Origin: Mortierella alpina
Taxonomy: Eukaryota; Mortierellomycota; Mortierellomycetes; Mortierellales; Mortierellaceae
Reading direction: 5' to 3'
Length of the DNA stretch: 64,000 nucleotides
Assembly (NCBI GenBank): GCA_029449245.1
Contig: JANATF010000015.1
Coordinates: 744,001-808,000, forward strand
In this document: in pieces, positions 1-10,330 of the stretch
Position numbering within the stretch: position 1 is the stretch's first letter
How the letters are laid out: each line of letters opens with the position of its first letter
Made by a program: the position numbers and the translations under genes
The notes under the pieces: model-generated
The model's input: only the letters and a program-made list of their open reading frames with translations
What the model was told of the DNA's origin: nothing
Database searches by the model: none

Positions 1-683
1 CCAAGTAACCGTGTGGCCAGATCCTTGTCGAGCACATTGAAGATCAGAGTGCAGGGGCAGTGCTTGGCGACATCTTCTGGGCTGTAGAGCACGAGTGGTT
101 TGGGTCGGTGAGACAAAGAAGATGGCATCGAATCGTCGGCTGTGTCCCTCCAACGCAGGCGGTCATTCAAGGATGGTAGATGTGCTGTTGATTCCACTGC
201 ACTGTGCGATGTAGAGGCAGGCTGCGGTGATAGTGATGATGATGGAGATAAAGCCTGTGATGATTGTGAGGCTATTGAAGCCAAAGATGCTGCTGGTGTC
301 GGGGGCAAGAACGCATCGAGACGGGGTTGGATCAACCTTTGCTTTTTCCTTTGGTGCCCACTACTATGATTGCTCGTTAAACTCTCACGACTGGTACTCC
401 TGGACAACCCTTGCTTTGAGAAAGAGGAGGAGGAGGAGGAGGTCGACCGGGTGCGGTCGCTTTCGCTGCTGAGAATAAGTGGGATCGCATCCTCCAGATC
501 GCCGTTGGCTGCAACAAGAGCTTGGCGGAGGACGCTTTCGGAAGTCGACTCGAAGATGGAAAAGAGGGTCGCCAGCTTGAAATCCCAATCGCTATCCGTC
601 GATGTCGGTGCACTGCTTGAACCGGAGCCAGCTAAGTTGTCCTTGCCAGTGTCAGAGAGCTTGTTACTGCCATGTGTTGCCAT
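1..683 (-). CDS. CUE-domain protein, possible AlkB-like dioxygenase N-terminus (partial)
   Basis: The minus strand stays open from an ATG at 683 to the left edge, giving 227 codons with no stop, so the 3' end lies outside the window. Residues about 33-70 resemble a CUE ubiquitin-binding fold (LFSIFES...VLRQALVAANGDLEDAI). A Ser-rich disordered stretch follows, then QPRLDAFL, which looks like a PIP/APIM-type PCNA-binding motif. The last visible part (KPLVLYSPEDVAKHCPCTLI) recalls the segment ahead of the catalytic domain in fungal Fe(II)/2-oxoglutarate dioxygenases of AlkB type, but the catalytic domain itself is not in the window. A CUE plus PCNA motif would suit a DNA-damage role. The reading frame is solid; the family name is inference. 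Confidence 0.6.
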   Translation of the reverse strand, partial: MATHGSNKLSDTGKDNLAGSGSSSAPTSTDSDWDFKLATLFSIFESTSESVLRQALVAANGDLEDAIPLILSSESDRTRSTSSSSSSFSKQGLSRSTSRESLTSNHSSGHQRKKQRLIQPRLDAFLPPTPAASLASIASQSSQALSPSSSLSPQPASTSHSAVESTAHLPSLNDRLRWRDTADDSMPSSLSHRPKPLVLYSPEDVAKHCPCTLIFNVLDKDLATRLL

Positions 684-2053
684 TTGTGCAAGTGATCGAG
701 TGCGGGTAATGGACAGGGTGGGGTGCTGATGAGTGGTGGTGATGAATGTGGAGCGAAAGGAATGTAGCCTGAAGAACTTTGAACAGAAGCGCCACCAAAA
801 ATATACAAAGGCACAAGGGCGGCGCCTCGTAGACGAGAGGTATCACAGAGTCACCGTAAGCGGCCAATAGCTGCCACTTCCATAGGGGAGGAACAGCTCG
901 GACATAGTTTCATGCAGCTGGAGTGTCCTTGCTTCGACGGCCCAATAATGTGTCCAGAAGTACAATAGCAGATGCGGGACCACTTTCAAGACTGTGAGTG
1001 AGCATAACAAGACACCGCAATGGACAGAAGTGAAAGAAGTCCTGAATTTTAACTCCCATGCGACTGGTGCGTCCGTGAGACGAGAGCAAAGCACTCGACA
1101 GATCTTCAAGTCTGTCTGAATTGTCTCCATGGATGCCACCCGTACTACGCTGCCTTGGGTCCCTAGCGCGGACTAAACGCCAGCCGTCTCGATGAGCAAC
1201 CTCCTTGCATCCCTACTTGGACAGAGCCCCTTTGCCTTGTCCAGGTCGCTTGTTAAGACAATTGAGCAAAAATGCATCTGGCGAAGGTTGTTTGCCTTGA
1301 CAATCAAGCAAATGCATCTGAGAAAAGTCGTCTGTCATGACAATCAAGCAATTGCATTTGAGAAAGGCCGTTTGTCATGACAATCAAGCAAATGCATCTG
1401 AGAAGGGTCGGTTGTCATCACAATCAAGCTAATGCATCTGAGAAGTGCTAGAGACAAGGAGAGGCCTGTCCCGGATGATAAGAACGATCAGTCCACACTG
1501 GTGCGCCTGATGAGCCGCATCTAGCAGGACACCAAGCGGTGCTCAAAATGCTGGCGTATGAGAGGGTCCTTTGCCCATGCCTCTGGAACAAAGTTTGAAC
1601 GGTGTTGGCTGGGGCTGTTGTGGGTGAAAAGCGACTCGGTGTTGAGGCATTTTCCTGGTGTTGGTCCTGTCCCAAATAAGGAATTCGTGTCCACAGGCAC
1701 ACTCAGAACACTCAGAGAGCAGCAAAACAGAGCAGTAATATAGCAGAAAGCGCCCATCCCTTTGCTCATTCACTCTACTCCTTTCCCGCTTTTCTCTTTT
1801 ATTTTCTTTTTCTCTTTTCTCGCCCTCGCCCTCTTCCTTGTCCCACTCGTCTCTCCCTCCCCCACTTTTTGCCTCACACCCCTGTTGACTGCATCCTGAC
1901 CACCAGCCCGTCGCAGCTCGGCTCATTCATTCCCCTCACAGTGCAGGTCTGCCATTCAGCCTGCTTTTTGCTAAAGCCCTTTAGCCTCCACCTGGGCGAG
2001 CCAGCCCCTTTAGCTTCAAGGCAACTCCCTCGAATAAAACATTAGTCTCTGTG
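684..2053. other. Intergenic region, divergent promoters
   Basis: No convincing gene lies between the divergent CUE-domain gene and the velvet gene. It holds the 40-bp minisatellite described separately and a pyrimidine-rich run (about 1770-1890) that looks like the 5' leader of the velvet gene. Confidence 0.5.
1257..1446. repeat. 40-bp tandem repeat (minisatellite), about 4.7 copies
   Basis: Units start at 1257 (42 bp), 1299, 1339 and 1379 (40 bp each), with a partial copy from 1419. The shared core is GACAATCAAGCAAATGCATC followed by TGAGAAAGGTCGTTTGTCAT, with scattered substitutions. The 40-bp period is not a multiple of three, so the short open frame through it is not coding. Confidence 0.85.
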
Positions 2054-4311
2054 ATGGCCGCCATCCAGGAAGCTCTCCATCGCAGAGAGGCTCTTGAGCA
2101 TAACCAAGACGGGCCTTACTCGTCGGCAGCAGCATCGCGACAGCCTCAGAGCCATACCTTCCACAGTCGTCACCATGATCTAGGCCCGGGGCACCCGTTT
2201 ATGGCTGAATATCCAGGCCATCCACACCCACTGCCCAGACCCCCACAGCATCATCTCTCTGCAGAACCCTATGACTCCTACGATACACATGGCCAGCACT
2301 GTCCTGCCAGCAGACTCTACTCTTCTTCGGGACAATCAAACAGGCTGCCTCCACCAGCACAGGCTCATCGCTACCATCCGCAGCACCAACAGTACCGCCA
2401 ACACAACGACAGTCATCCTCACCACCATCACCAATACGCCACTTTGCCTCACTCTTCCAGAGATCAACCATCTGGGATGGCACCGTTCGCTGAGCATGTA
2501 AGCTCTACGCCTATAAAGCATGAGCGACACGCATCTCGGTCAGAGCACAGTGTGCTCAGAAACAGCGAGGGGGCCCTGCATATCGAGGCCAATCAAACAG
2601 CCACTGAGCAGCTGTTGTCGCAGGGAGGTAAAACTCAGCACCAAGAGACGCCCTGTCCAGCAGAAAGGTAATTTTCATATTTGGCGTATTATTGATTCTG
2701 CAACAGCCCACCCAAATCACAATAACGCTGCTCGTGCCTCAAACAAGCAAAACCGACCAACAGTCATTTGAATTGGGTTATGGTCCTGGGAAAGACGTTT
2801 TTGAGCCACGCTGGAGATTGAAGTGCAGGACGAGGAACAGGCTAGGGGATAGAGTGTCTTGTCTGCTCTCATCAAAGATACACTGAGCGTGATGAAATTA
2901 CATTTATTAATATACCACAAACGCCACCAGCTAACCTGTGTTTGCTCTTTGAGCCTCAACACTACGATCTCTAGTGCCAGCAGAAAACACCATGCAACCA
3001 TCAAGATTGTGCAGCAGCCACTGCATGCGCGTATGTGTGGGTTTGGAGAGAAAGACCGCCGACCCATTGATCCGCCGCCCATCGTGCAGCTCATCCTGGA
3101 CGACCCACACTACAACGAGCTCAAGGCCCCACCCCAGCCAGTCGTACCCATCAAGTCAAGGAGGGGTCGCAAAAAAAAGAATATTCAAAAGCCAAAGCAT
3201 CCACACATGAACGATCATCATCCAGCCAACTGTGGTAGCTCCACCAGTTCGACTCCTGCCAAGACCGCATTCAAGGGGCACGATCATCACCGTCACCACA
3301 CGGATGATAATAATGACGACCATCACGGCGAGGACGTAGATGAGCTGGACGAGGACAATGAGATCGACCATCATGATGGCAGCGAGGAAGATCAACTCGC
3401 AGGAACACCGTCGTCACCTCACCTCATGACCCGACCACGGGGTCGATCCTACAGCTCAAGTGTCGACCAGGCCTCATCCACAGAACACGTCGGAGAAGCG
3501 TCCACCAGGAAGCATGGCAGAGAGGATACCCATACTTCGAGTGGCCCAGACAAATTTGTTGAACATCAAGAACCACAGCCGTCAGAGGTGAATGAGCTCA
3601 AGGCAGAAGACCAAGGAGAATCCCAAGAATGGCCGCGATACATAGGCGGGGCCTCGGCACTTCGACAGGACCCACTCTTTGTGCTTCACGTCTCACTATG
3701 GTCAGAGGATGGATCAGATGTCCGTAGTATGATAGCAACCTCTGGCCGATCCGACCCCGCCAAGTTGACAAGGATCTTGATGGGAGCCGCTGTAGTATCG
3801 CCCATACTGCTCAATAACGAACGAGGCGAGCCAGGATGGTATTTTAGTTTTCCTGATCTGAGCGTCCGTACTGAGGGCGTTTACACTCTCAAGTTTTCGC
3901 TGATGCGGTTTGCAAGGTAACGAAAGAGACCCCACCTTCGGCTGTTGGGAATGCGGGTGGTCCATGGTATCATAAACTAATGCTGCCCATGTTTTTAACT
4001 TTGACGATAACCCAGCTTTGACTTTTCGGAGCAAGGAGGGAGCCACGCATCGCTGGTGATTGCAGAGACGACCAGCCAGCCATTCACTGTCTTTTCGGCC
4101 AAGAAGTTTCCAGGAATGACAGGTACAGAACAAAATAACGTCTGCACTAAGAGGAAAACTACTCTTTCTCACGCTTGCTCAACGTTCTCGCGCTTTATTT
4201 GACCATGCTCTAGAATCTACGGAGCTATCAAAAGCATTCGCTAGGCAAGGGCTCAAAATCCCCATCCGGAATGATCTGCGAGCGCGAAAGAATGCAGACA
4301 AGGACGAATAG
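2054..4311 (+). CDS. Velvet-family regulator (VelB/VosA-type)
   Basis: Four exons (2054-2667, 2975-3916, 4016-4122, 4214-4311) join in frame to a 586-residue protein. The velvet fold is in two blocks. The first is IKIVQQPLHARMCGFGEKDR followed by RPIDPPPIVQL. The second runs from FVLHVSLWSEDG through LVIAETTSQPFTVFSAKKFPG to LSKAFARQGLKIPIRND near the C-terminus. Between them lie about 150 disordered residues, rich in Asp/Glu/His with a KSRRGRKKK basic patch. The first exon encodes a His/Pro/Gln-rich N-terminus. Velvet proteins are fungal DNA-binding factors linking development with secondary metabolism; the C-terminal block looks most like VelB. The exon 2 acceptor could also be 2981 instead of 2975; both keep frame. 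Confidence 0.88.
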
Positions 4312-4329
4312 GACACCACAATTTTTTTT

Positions 4330-4935
4330 TCGATGTAATAGATTGTTTTTTATTGTTTTTTCTATTGAAGTACGACATTGAAGGCTTTTTGGGTCGGTGC
4401 AACGGGAAAGAGCCACAAACAGTTGTCCGTAGCTGAAGACAGGTGGAGGCAGGTATATTCCGACGGTGTTAAGAACTTTTCCTTGCACTTTCTTTATGGT
4501 CATGGCAAAGGCAATTTTGATAGGAAATTGGCGCCTGGTAAAGACAATTAGTGAGGAGCCATCGTCGATAGGGCCATGGAAATGCGCCCATGATGATTTC
4601 TGCCTCGATGTACTTTCGTCCTAATTGCCGAATTATCAGCCGGGTGACCGTTGCTCAGTCCTCGTCCTGGGCTCAAGTTCAGAAGGAGGATAAGGGGTTG
4701 GTTGATTGTTTAGATGTGTTTGAAAGGTGGCAAACCTGAAATATCTATGGGAGTAAGATACTCGACGGAGAACTGGTGTGCCGCATTCATTAAGGATAGA
4801 GTCTACGGCCGAGCATTCTGTTGGTGGGTCTCCTCTCTCCAGGCAGCATCTCGGTGGAGCTGTCGTTTAGAATGTTGACATCTGGTAAAGGGTCGATGAT
4901 CCGCACCATGAGAAAGCCTGGAGCTCAAACAAGAT
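4330..4935 (-). pseudogene. Helitron/PIF1-type helicase C-terminal remnant
   Basis: Reading the minus strand gives degraded but ordered motifs of the C-terminal PIF1 helicase domain of Helitrons. They include a leader resembling LLNDSSTEMLPGE, then TRLIIRQLGRKYIEAEII, IVFTRRQFPIKIAFAMTI and GKVLNTVGIYLPPPVFSYGQ followed by LFVALSRCTDP. They fall in different frames, so at least two frameshifts are present, and there is no start, Rep domain or helicase N-terminus. The fragment runs into the 3' end of the velvet gene, whose last exon lies opposite its tail. It is a dead transposon piece. Confidence 0.8.
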
Positions 4936-5156
4936 GTCGTGACTGGTCATAAAACGTGTGTCAAGCAAGCGTTTGAAAGGACACGCGGTCGACACGCTCA
5001 CATGGTATCTCTCAACCTCTCTACCGATCACACATTACACTCACACAGACACTCCGTCGTCCCTCCTAATTGCTCGCATACCCGCTCTCACGCTCACTTG
5101 TTTGCGCACTCAAAAGAGCCAGGAACTAGCATCTGACTTCAGTCAGCACACAACTA

Positions 5157-6133
5157 ATGTCTCAATGGAATGCGGATGACCGTAGTCGCATCTGTCGACT
5201 GCCGATCCCTAGAATTCCCCGCCTCGGTGCCAAAGCACGCGATGCTGGCGTCTACCTGTCAGGTGCACTGGTAACCACCTGCTGTACCTCTCTGGACTCC
5301 TGGGTCGACTTTTGAGTACCTGCAGACTCAACACCGGAGCCTTTTTTTTATCTTTGGTGCATACTTTTAGTTTGCTTTAGGCTGGTGGTTTTTCATGGAC
5401 GCAGTCATTCGCTCCAAGAACTGGAACCTTGAGGATGAAGGGTATAAGAAAGTATCTGTGGAGTTTGTCGACTGGGTTCCCAGCATCTGCAGTGTTCTAG
5501 GCATGATCATGTAAGTGACAGAGCTCACTTTGCTCGCAGGCTACTAGACCGAAGCTCAACACGCAGCAGTCATTTTTCTTAACGATGTCTCTGGAAAAAT
5601 CGATAGAATCAACTGCGTCGACAAGGAATCGCTCAGAGGCGATTCTTTCTCGTTCTCGAGCTCTGGCGGATCGAGCGTTGCATGGAAAGCGAGAGTATTC
5701 TTGTTCATCGGGTTTGCTTTCATGGCTGGCGGATTCGCAGGATCTGTGGTGAGCGATTTGCTTTTGCTGTGCTTCATGCTGTTGTTGTAGGCCATTTGTT
5801 GTGCTGAGTTCTGAGCATTCAACTCGATTCTATCATGGTGGGACACTCTCTTGCCGAACACTCAACAGAGCTTGATGTGCATAAAGTACATTATTCCTGA
5901 CTATGGCGACCCATTCACGTTCTGGGGCATCTGCAATGTGATCCAAAATACAATGATCATGATAAGGTACTGTCTAGCCCTGTGTTTCTTTTTGGTTCGT
6001 GTTGTAGATGATGTACATCCATGTATGCCAATTGCTCCTCGACTAAGCTTTGCCTTGGCACATCTTCAGTGCTGCTCTGCTGTGGGTAGCACAAAACGTG
6101 GAGTCGGAGTATCAGTACAACTTTGCCATCTAG
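5157..6133 (+). CDS. VPS68: Vps68/TMEM50 family membrane protein (UPF0220)
   Basis: Five exons (5157-5270, 5371-5510, 5607-5748, 5869-5966, 6070-6133) join to 185 residues. Family landmarks are VYLSGALFALGWWFFMDAVI across the first junction, SSVAWKARVFLFIGFAFMAG, MCIKYIIPDYGDPFTFWGIC and NVIQNTMIMISAALLWVAQN before the stop. Four hydrophobic segments are predicted. Yeast Vps68 acts in vacuolar protein sorting at endosomes; animal relatives are TMEM50A/B. Length and segment order are normal. All junctions use GT-AG and keep phase. Confidence 0.9.
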
Positions 6134-6888
6134 CATGCAATTGCACCTTAAAAAAGCTCGAGTCAGTAAATACCAACATGGCTATCGTGAGCAGCCAAGA
6201 TGATAAGGCGGCGGAACGGTGGCACGGAAGAGTCGTATAGCCTTGACTTGCGCTAGAGGCAGCTCACGTTCTAAATACAAAACGGAAAAAAATCCTGTTG
6301 TTTGTTGATGTCAAACGAACGATCACTCCTGTTGAGCGCAGCTTGCGTCCCGATGTCCGTACAAAAGGAAAACAACAAACAGGCTTGATGATGTGAGCCA
6401 AGGCCACGGTGTTGTCAAACGAAATCGCATGCATGCGATTGCTCCAATTGCTCCTAATCTTTGTACCGGCTTAGTTCGAGCGCAGCTGCTCCCTCTCCCG
6501 TTGCATGGATGTTGGGCCGTCCCATCCCTTCCCTTCCTGCATCAACATCGGAGAGGAGATGTATAAATATCTCGACTCCTCTTCCTCCTCGGACACAGGA
6601 ACTCAGACACTTCAGCCATCTCCTACCCTTGCATCATTTCTCTTTTATCTATACATACGCCCTTTTCTCCTTCATTCTTTTGGAGCTTGGCAGAAACACA
6701 AAAAAAAAATAGTTCTGCACTCTGCCCCTTCAGGCCCCCTTTGATCCAAGGATAGATCGAGTATATAATCACACACCTTCTTGTTCAGTCTCTTCCCCTT
6801 TACCCTCAACCGCCAGTCTTTTACGCTCCCTATCAGCGCACGCATATCAAACGCATCAAACAAACACCCATACATACTCTATACAACC
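6134..6888 (+). promoter_or_regulatory. Intergenic region with TATA elements
   Basis: No gene seen. A TATA motif (TATATAAT, 6762-6769) sits 120 bases before the next start codon, and another (TATAAATA, 6562-6569) lies further upstream. Pyrimidine-rich sequence follows each, as in a 5' leader. Confidence 0.45.
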
Positions 6889-7275
6889 ATGACTGCACCA
6901 CTTTACACCGTCTTTGAGAAGCGCCTGTCCAAGAAGCCCTCGCTGCCATCGCCATCAGTGAGGCCCCAGTCGATCCTGGTCAAGGAATTTTCATTTCCGC
7001 CGTCTCCTACATCTACTGCATCTGAAGACGACTTTCGATCAAGTATGGGAGGACTCTATGGCCGACGTGGAAGCAATAGCAGTAACTCGTCCTCAAGCTC
7101 ACTCGCTCACGACTGCCATGGCTGCAGCGTCTATGGAGAACATACCGACTCACGGACACATTCCTCGTCAACAAACAGTCGTGATAACTGCCGGTCATCC
7201 TCATCAATGACAGCATCCTTCGACAGCGAGGGCCTTTCAAGGCCCCGTCGTGTTCAGTGGGTCGACCAAGTCTGA
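6889..7275 (+). CDS. Small Ser-rich hypothetical protein with RVxW tail
   Basis: This single exon encodes 128 residues and is preceded by a good TATA box and followed by an AATAAA signal near 7303. The protein is mostly low-complexity Ser/Thr with SP sites (PSLPSPSVRP, FPPSPTSTASEDDF). It has a short Cys/His patch (HDCHGCSVYG) and ends RPRRVQWVDQV. The terminal R-V-Q-W fits the RVxF/W docking motif for protein phosphatase 1. No known domain is recognised. The compact promoter-ORF-polyA arrangement argues that it is real; any regulatory role is inference. Confidence 0.6.
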   Translation: MTAPLYTVFEKRLSKKPSLPSPSVRPQSILVKEFSFPPSPTSTASEDDFRSSMGGLYGRRGSNSSNSSSSSLAHDCHGCSVYGEHTDSRTHSSSTNSRDNCRSSSSMTASFDSEGLSRPRRVQWVDQV

Positions 7276-7580
7276 ACCAGACAGATATCTTGTACCATAG
7301 TAGAATAAACTTATTTCCAACCTATTTACGTCACACTAAATCCAAGTAGCTTCGGAAAACCGAGCGGACGGAGAGCGAGAGGAGCTTTGCATTGATCGCT
7401 TCCCTTTTCCGTCAGACTACCCCGCCCTCCATCCTCTCTTCCTCCCGCGACCCGTCTCTATCTCCTGCACTCTCTCCTGTTCCTGAATCCCCATTCTCCC
7501 TGGGAACAAGTCGCGAAAAAGGAGAAGAATAAAAAGAATATCCTCAGCCTTGAAGCAACTCGCCAGATCCCACGCACACA

Positions 7581-9391
7581 ATGTTCCGTCTGTCCGCATC
7601 AACCACACGACAGGCTGTCCAGCGCCTTGCTGTTCAGGTACATACCCACCCTTATACGCGCAGTGTCAACGCGCTACAACATATCTCTATCAATAGTAGA
7701 CTCTACTCCTCTTCCTGGCCTTCACGACTTTGCTGAGAGGCACCGCGGATTTCGGAACTCGCCTTCGAATGCGGCCCACGCCACTCTGCTTTTCCATTTC
7801 ACCCAACTGACTGGAACGATTTACCCATTGTCACCTTCTCAATCCGGGGGGGTATAGACCCGCCATCACTCCACAAGCTCTGCTGCCTCCTCAAACTTGG
7901 TAATACCCGTTCTAAAATGAAGTTTATTTTCGGGTCGTTCACATTCGGCTGTCGGCTTTGCGCCCGCCCTCTCATTCAACCTCTGAGCGTAGTGTGTTTG
8001 TACTGACTCCAACAAACCTATTGGCTCTAGAACGCAAAGAATATGTCCATAGCAGCCGCGGGAGTCGCCACCGTTGGAGCTCTTGCATACTTCTCCATGG
8101 AGACTGTGGATGCCAACATGGCCGCTGACGGTCTTCACGCTCCCGCCTTTCCCTGGGAGCACAAGAAGAACTTGGCCACCTTTGATCACGCTGCGTAAGA
8201 TGCCATGCTCTGCAACACAACTGCTGGAAATATACAGGGACGCGTCCAAGGATCAACTGAGAAGGACACAAAAGGATTAGGGCTCGCGCGTGCTTTAGTC
8301 GCGTAAGCACGACCACTGTTAGCCCGCTACTAGCACCGGAAGTCGCGAGGTTATAGAGCACTATGGATTACAGGGATGCAGACAGCAGGAACCTATTCTT
8401 TACTCTCACTACCTCGTCACCCCGAAGCCATCAGGATACTGGACCCAGCATTACGAAGGAAATGCTATATCCTTGTCCCTCCTTGAACCGATAACTTACG
8501 ACCTATGATCGACCCATTTCAATAGCATCCGCCGTGGTTACCAGGTGTACAAGGAAGTTTGCGCTGCATGCCACTCCCTCGATCGCATTGCCTGGCGCAA
8601 CTTGATCGGTGTGTCTCACACTGAGGCTGAGGTCAAGGCTTTGGCAGAGGAGTTCGAATACACGGACGGCCCCAATGACGTTGGAGATATGTTCCAGCGT
8701 CCTGGTAAGCCCTCCGACTACATGCCCGCCCCCTACGCCAACGAGGAGCAGGCTAGAGCCGGAAACGCTGGAGCTTACCCCCCAGATCTGTCATTGATGA
8801 TCAAGGCTCGCCATGGCGGTGCCGTAAGTACTTTGAGTTAGTTGTTAGCGAGTTACATTTAGGAACTTGGAAGGAAGGCTAGTGGTATTGACCGTCGCCT
8901 TCATCACCTTTTCTTTTCCAGGACTATGTCTTTTCTCTCTTGACCGGTTACCAGGATCCCCCAGCTGGTGTTGAGATCCGCGAGGGTCTCAACTTCAACC
9001 CTTACTTCCCTGGCGGTGCCATTGGTATGGCCCGTGTGTTGTACGATGGTCTGGTCGAATACGAGGATGGCACACCTGCGACGACATCCCAGATGGCCAA
9101 GGATGTGACTATTTTCTTGAGCTGGGCAGCTGAACCCGAGATGGACGAGCGCAAGAAGATGGGCATGAAGGCATTAACGATGCTTACCATCTTGACTGGT
9201 CTGTCGATCTACCTCAAGAGACACAAGTGGGCTGGTATAAAGACACGCAAGATCCTATACAAGTAAGTCCGCGCTCTATTTCCTTGTATCCACTTTGGAC
9301 TTTGAAAAAGAAGCATCGAATCTGATCAAAGTTCTCCTCTTTGCCTGTCTTTTTTACACCACCCAGCCCTCCCGCACCAAAGAAACACTAA
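7581..9391 (+). CDS. CYT1: Cytochrome c1, complex III haem subunit
   Basis: Five exons (7581-7637, 8031-8194, 8526-8823, 8922-9262, 9367-9391) encode the membrane-anchored c-type cytochrome of ubiquinol-cytochrome c reductase. Exon 1 encodes an Arg/Ser-rich mitochondrial presequence. The haem motif VCAACHS follows RRGYQVYKE. Later landmarks are [34 protein letters not shown], the methionine-ligand region [18 protein letters not shown] and the tail helix [20 protein letters not shown], ending NPPAPKKH. Length and order match mitochondrial cytochrome c1. The second intron (331 bp) is the longest except for the first. Confidence 0.95.
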
Positions 9392-9698
9392 GCGATAGAC
9401 TTTTAGCAATGACCATTAAAAGAAATTGGAGGGGTTGGGGGTGAAAATACCGGGCCATGATGCCCATGAATGACCATAAGCAACCGTCTTTCCGTATATC
9501 TTGGCAATGAATTGGCGGTGTCCATGGCACAAAAGCAGGGACGATGAATTGAGAATGACCTTTTGAGTTTATATACGAAATTTGAGCCCCACAGAAGACA
9601 GTCGTTCGAAGCGGGGATATTTTGAGGAACAAAGTGTGACCACTGACTGGCGAAAAGTTCTATAAAAGATCGGCGTCCTTGCCACCACTTACAAACTC
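9392..9698 (+). promoter_or_regulatory. Cytochrome c1 3' flank and U1 snRNA promoter
   Basis: No protein gene is seen. The segment ends with TATAAAAG at 9661-9668, 38 bases before the first base of the U1 gene, which is likely its core promoter element. Confidence 0.5.
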
Positions 9699-9862
9699 AT
9701 ACTTACCTGGTTGGAGCTTTCCCTGATCATAAAGGGGGGAAGCTCTGGGAGGCATGCCTGCATTGCACAGCGCGGGTGTTCTTCCCAGTGAATGTCCTTC
9801 GGGACATCTCAACAGCTTTATTTTTATATCTGGGTCATGTTCCGTTCGCGGTGCATGACCCT
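9699..9862 (+). ncRNA. U1 spliceosomal snRNA
   Basis: The transcript begins ATACTTACCTGG, the U1 5' end that pairs with 5' splice sites. Stem-loop I follows, with GAGCTT/AAGCTC and CCC/GGG stems around TGATCATAAA, the U1-70K-binding loop. Stem-loop II carries ATTGCACAGC, equivalent to the U1A-binding loop. Stem-loop III is ATGTCC-TTCG-GGACAT. The Sm site ATTTTTAT is followed by a terminal hairpin whose arms are GGGTCATG and CATGACCC. The 164-nt length equals that of vertebrate U1. Every domain is in the expected order, so this looks functional. The GTAAGT donors common in this window agree with its 5' end. Confidence 0.95.
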
Positions 9863-10330
9863 TTTCTTATTTCAGTTCATCAAAAGACTATTCGAGTAGG
9901 AGAGAGAGAAAGCGACGCAACCCATCCCTTCAAGCGGTCGTGGAGGGCAACTCGATCTCGTTGATGCATCACTGAGTAGTGAATGAATGGGACTCGCTCA
10001 CCTCCATGAATGTGCGAATGTGCTCTGACACATGCAGTGATCGAAGAAGGGTGCAGCAGCTCTTTTTTGTTTCGTTTTTGCTTCCTGACACGCCTACACC
10101 AGTTCAAAGCAGTGTCTCGGTGTCTCCACTCTCCAGCTCGTCGCCTTTTCACTTTCTCTCCTCTCCTTTCCACTGTGCACCTTTGCTTTGTATTTGCTCC
10201 ACCACCGTCCAATCCTCCTACGCGACACCTCCACAAGCGAGAGACCATCGCGCAACCTCTTCTCTTGCTCCTAGATACCAAAGTACCCAAGGAACCTTTC
10301 CTGCACTACCATACTACCATCGCAAGCACC
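9863..10330 (+). other. Intergenic, likely 5' leader of next gene
   Basis: Pyrimidine-rich sequence (about 10060-10200) leads into the next start codon. The open frame continuing upstream from 10010 is low-complexity and is treated as leader, not coding. Confidence 0.4.

Noticed and set aside
1192-1380. Short open frame across the minisatellite
   Set aside because: The 40-bp unit shifts frame every copy, so the frame is accidental.
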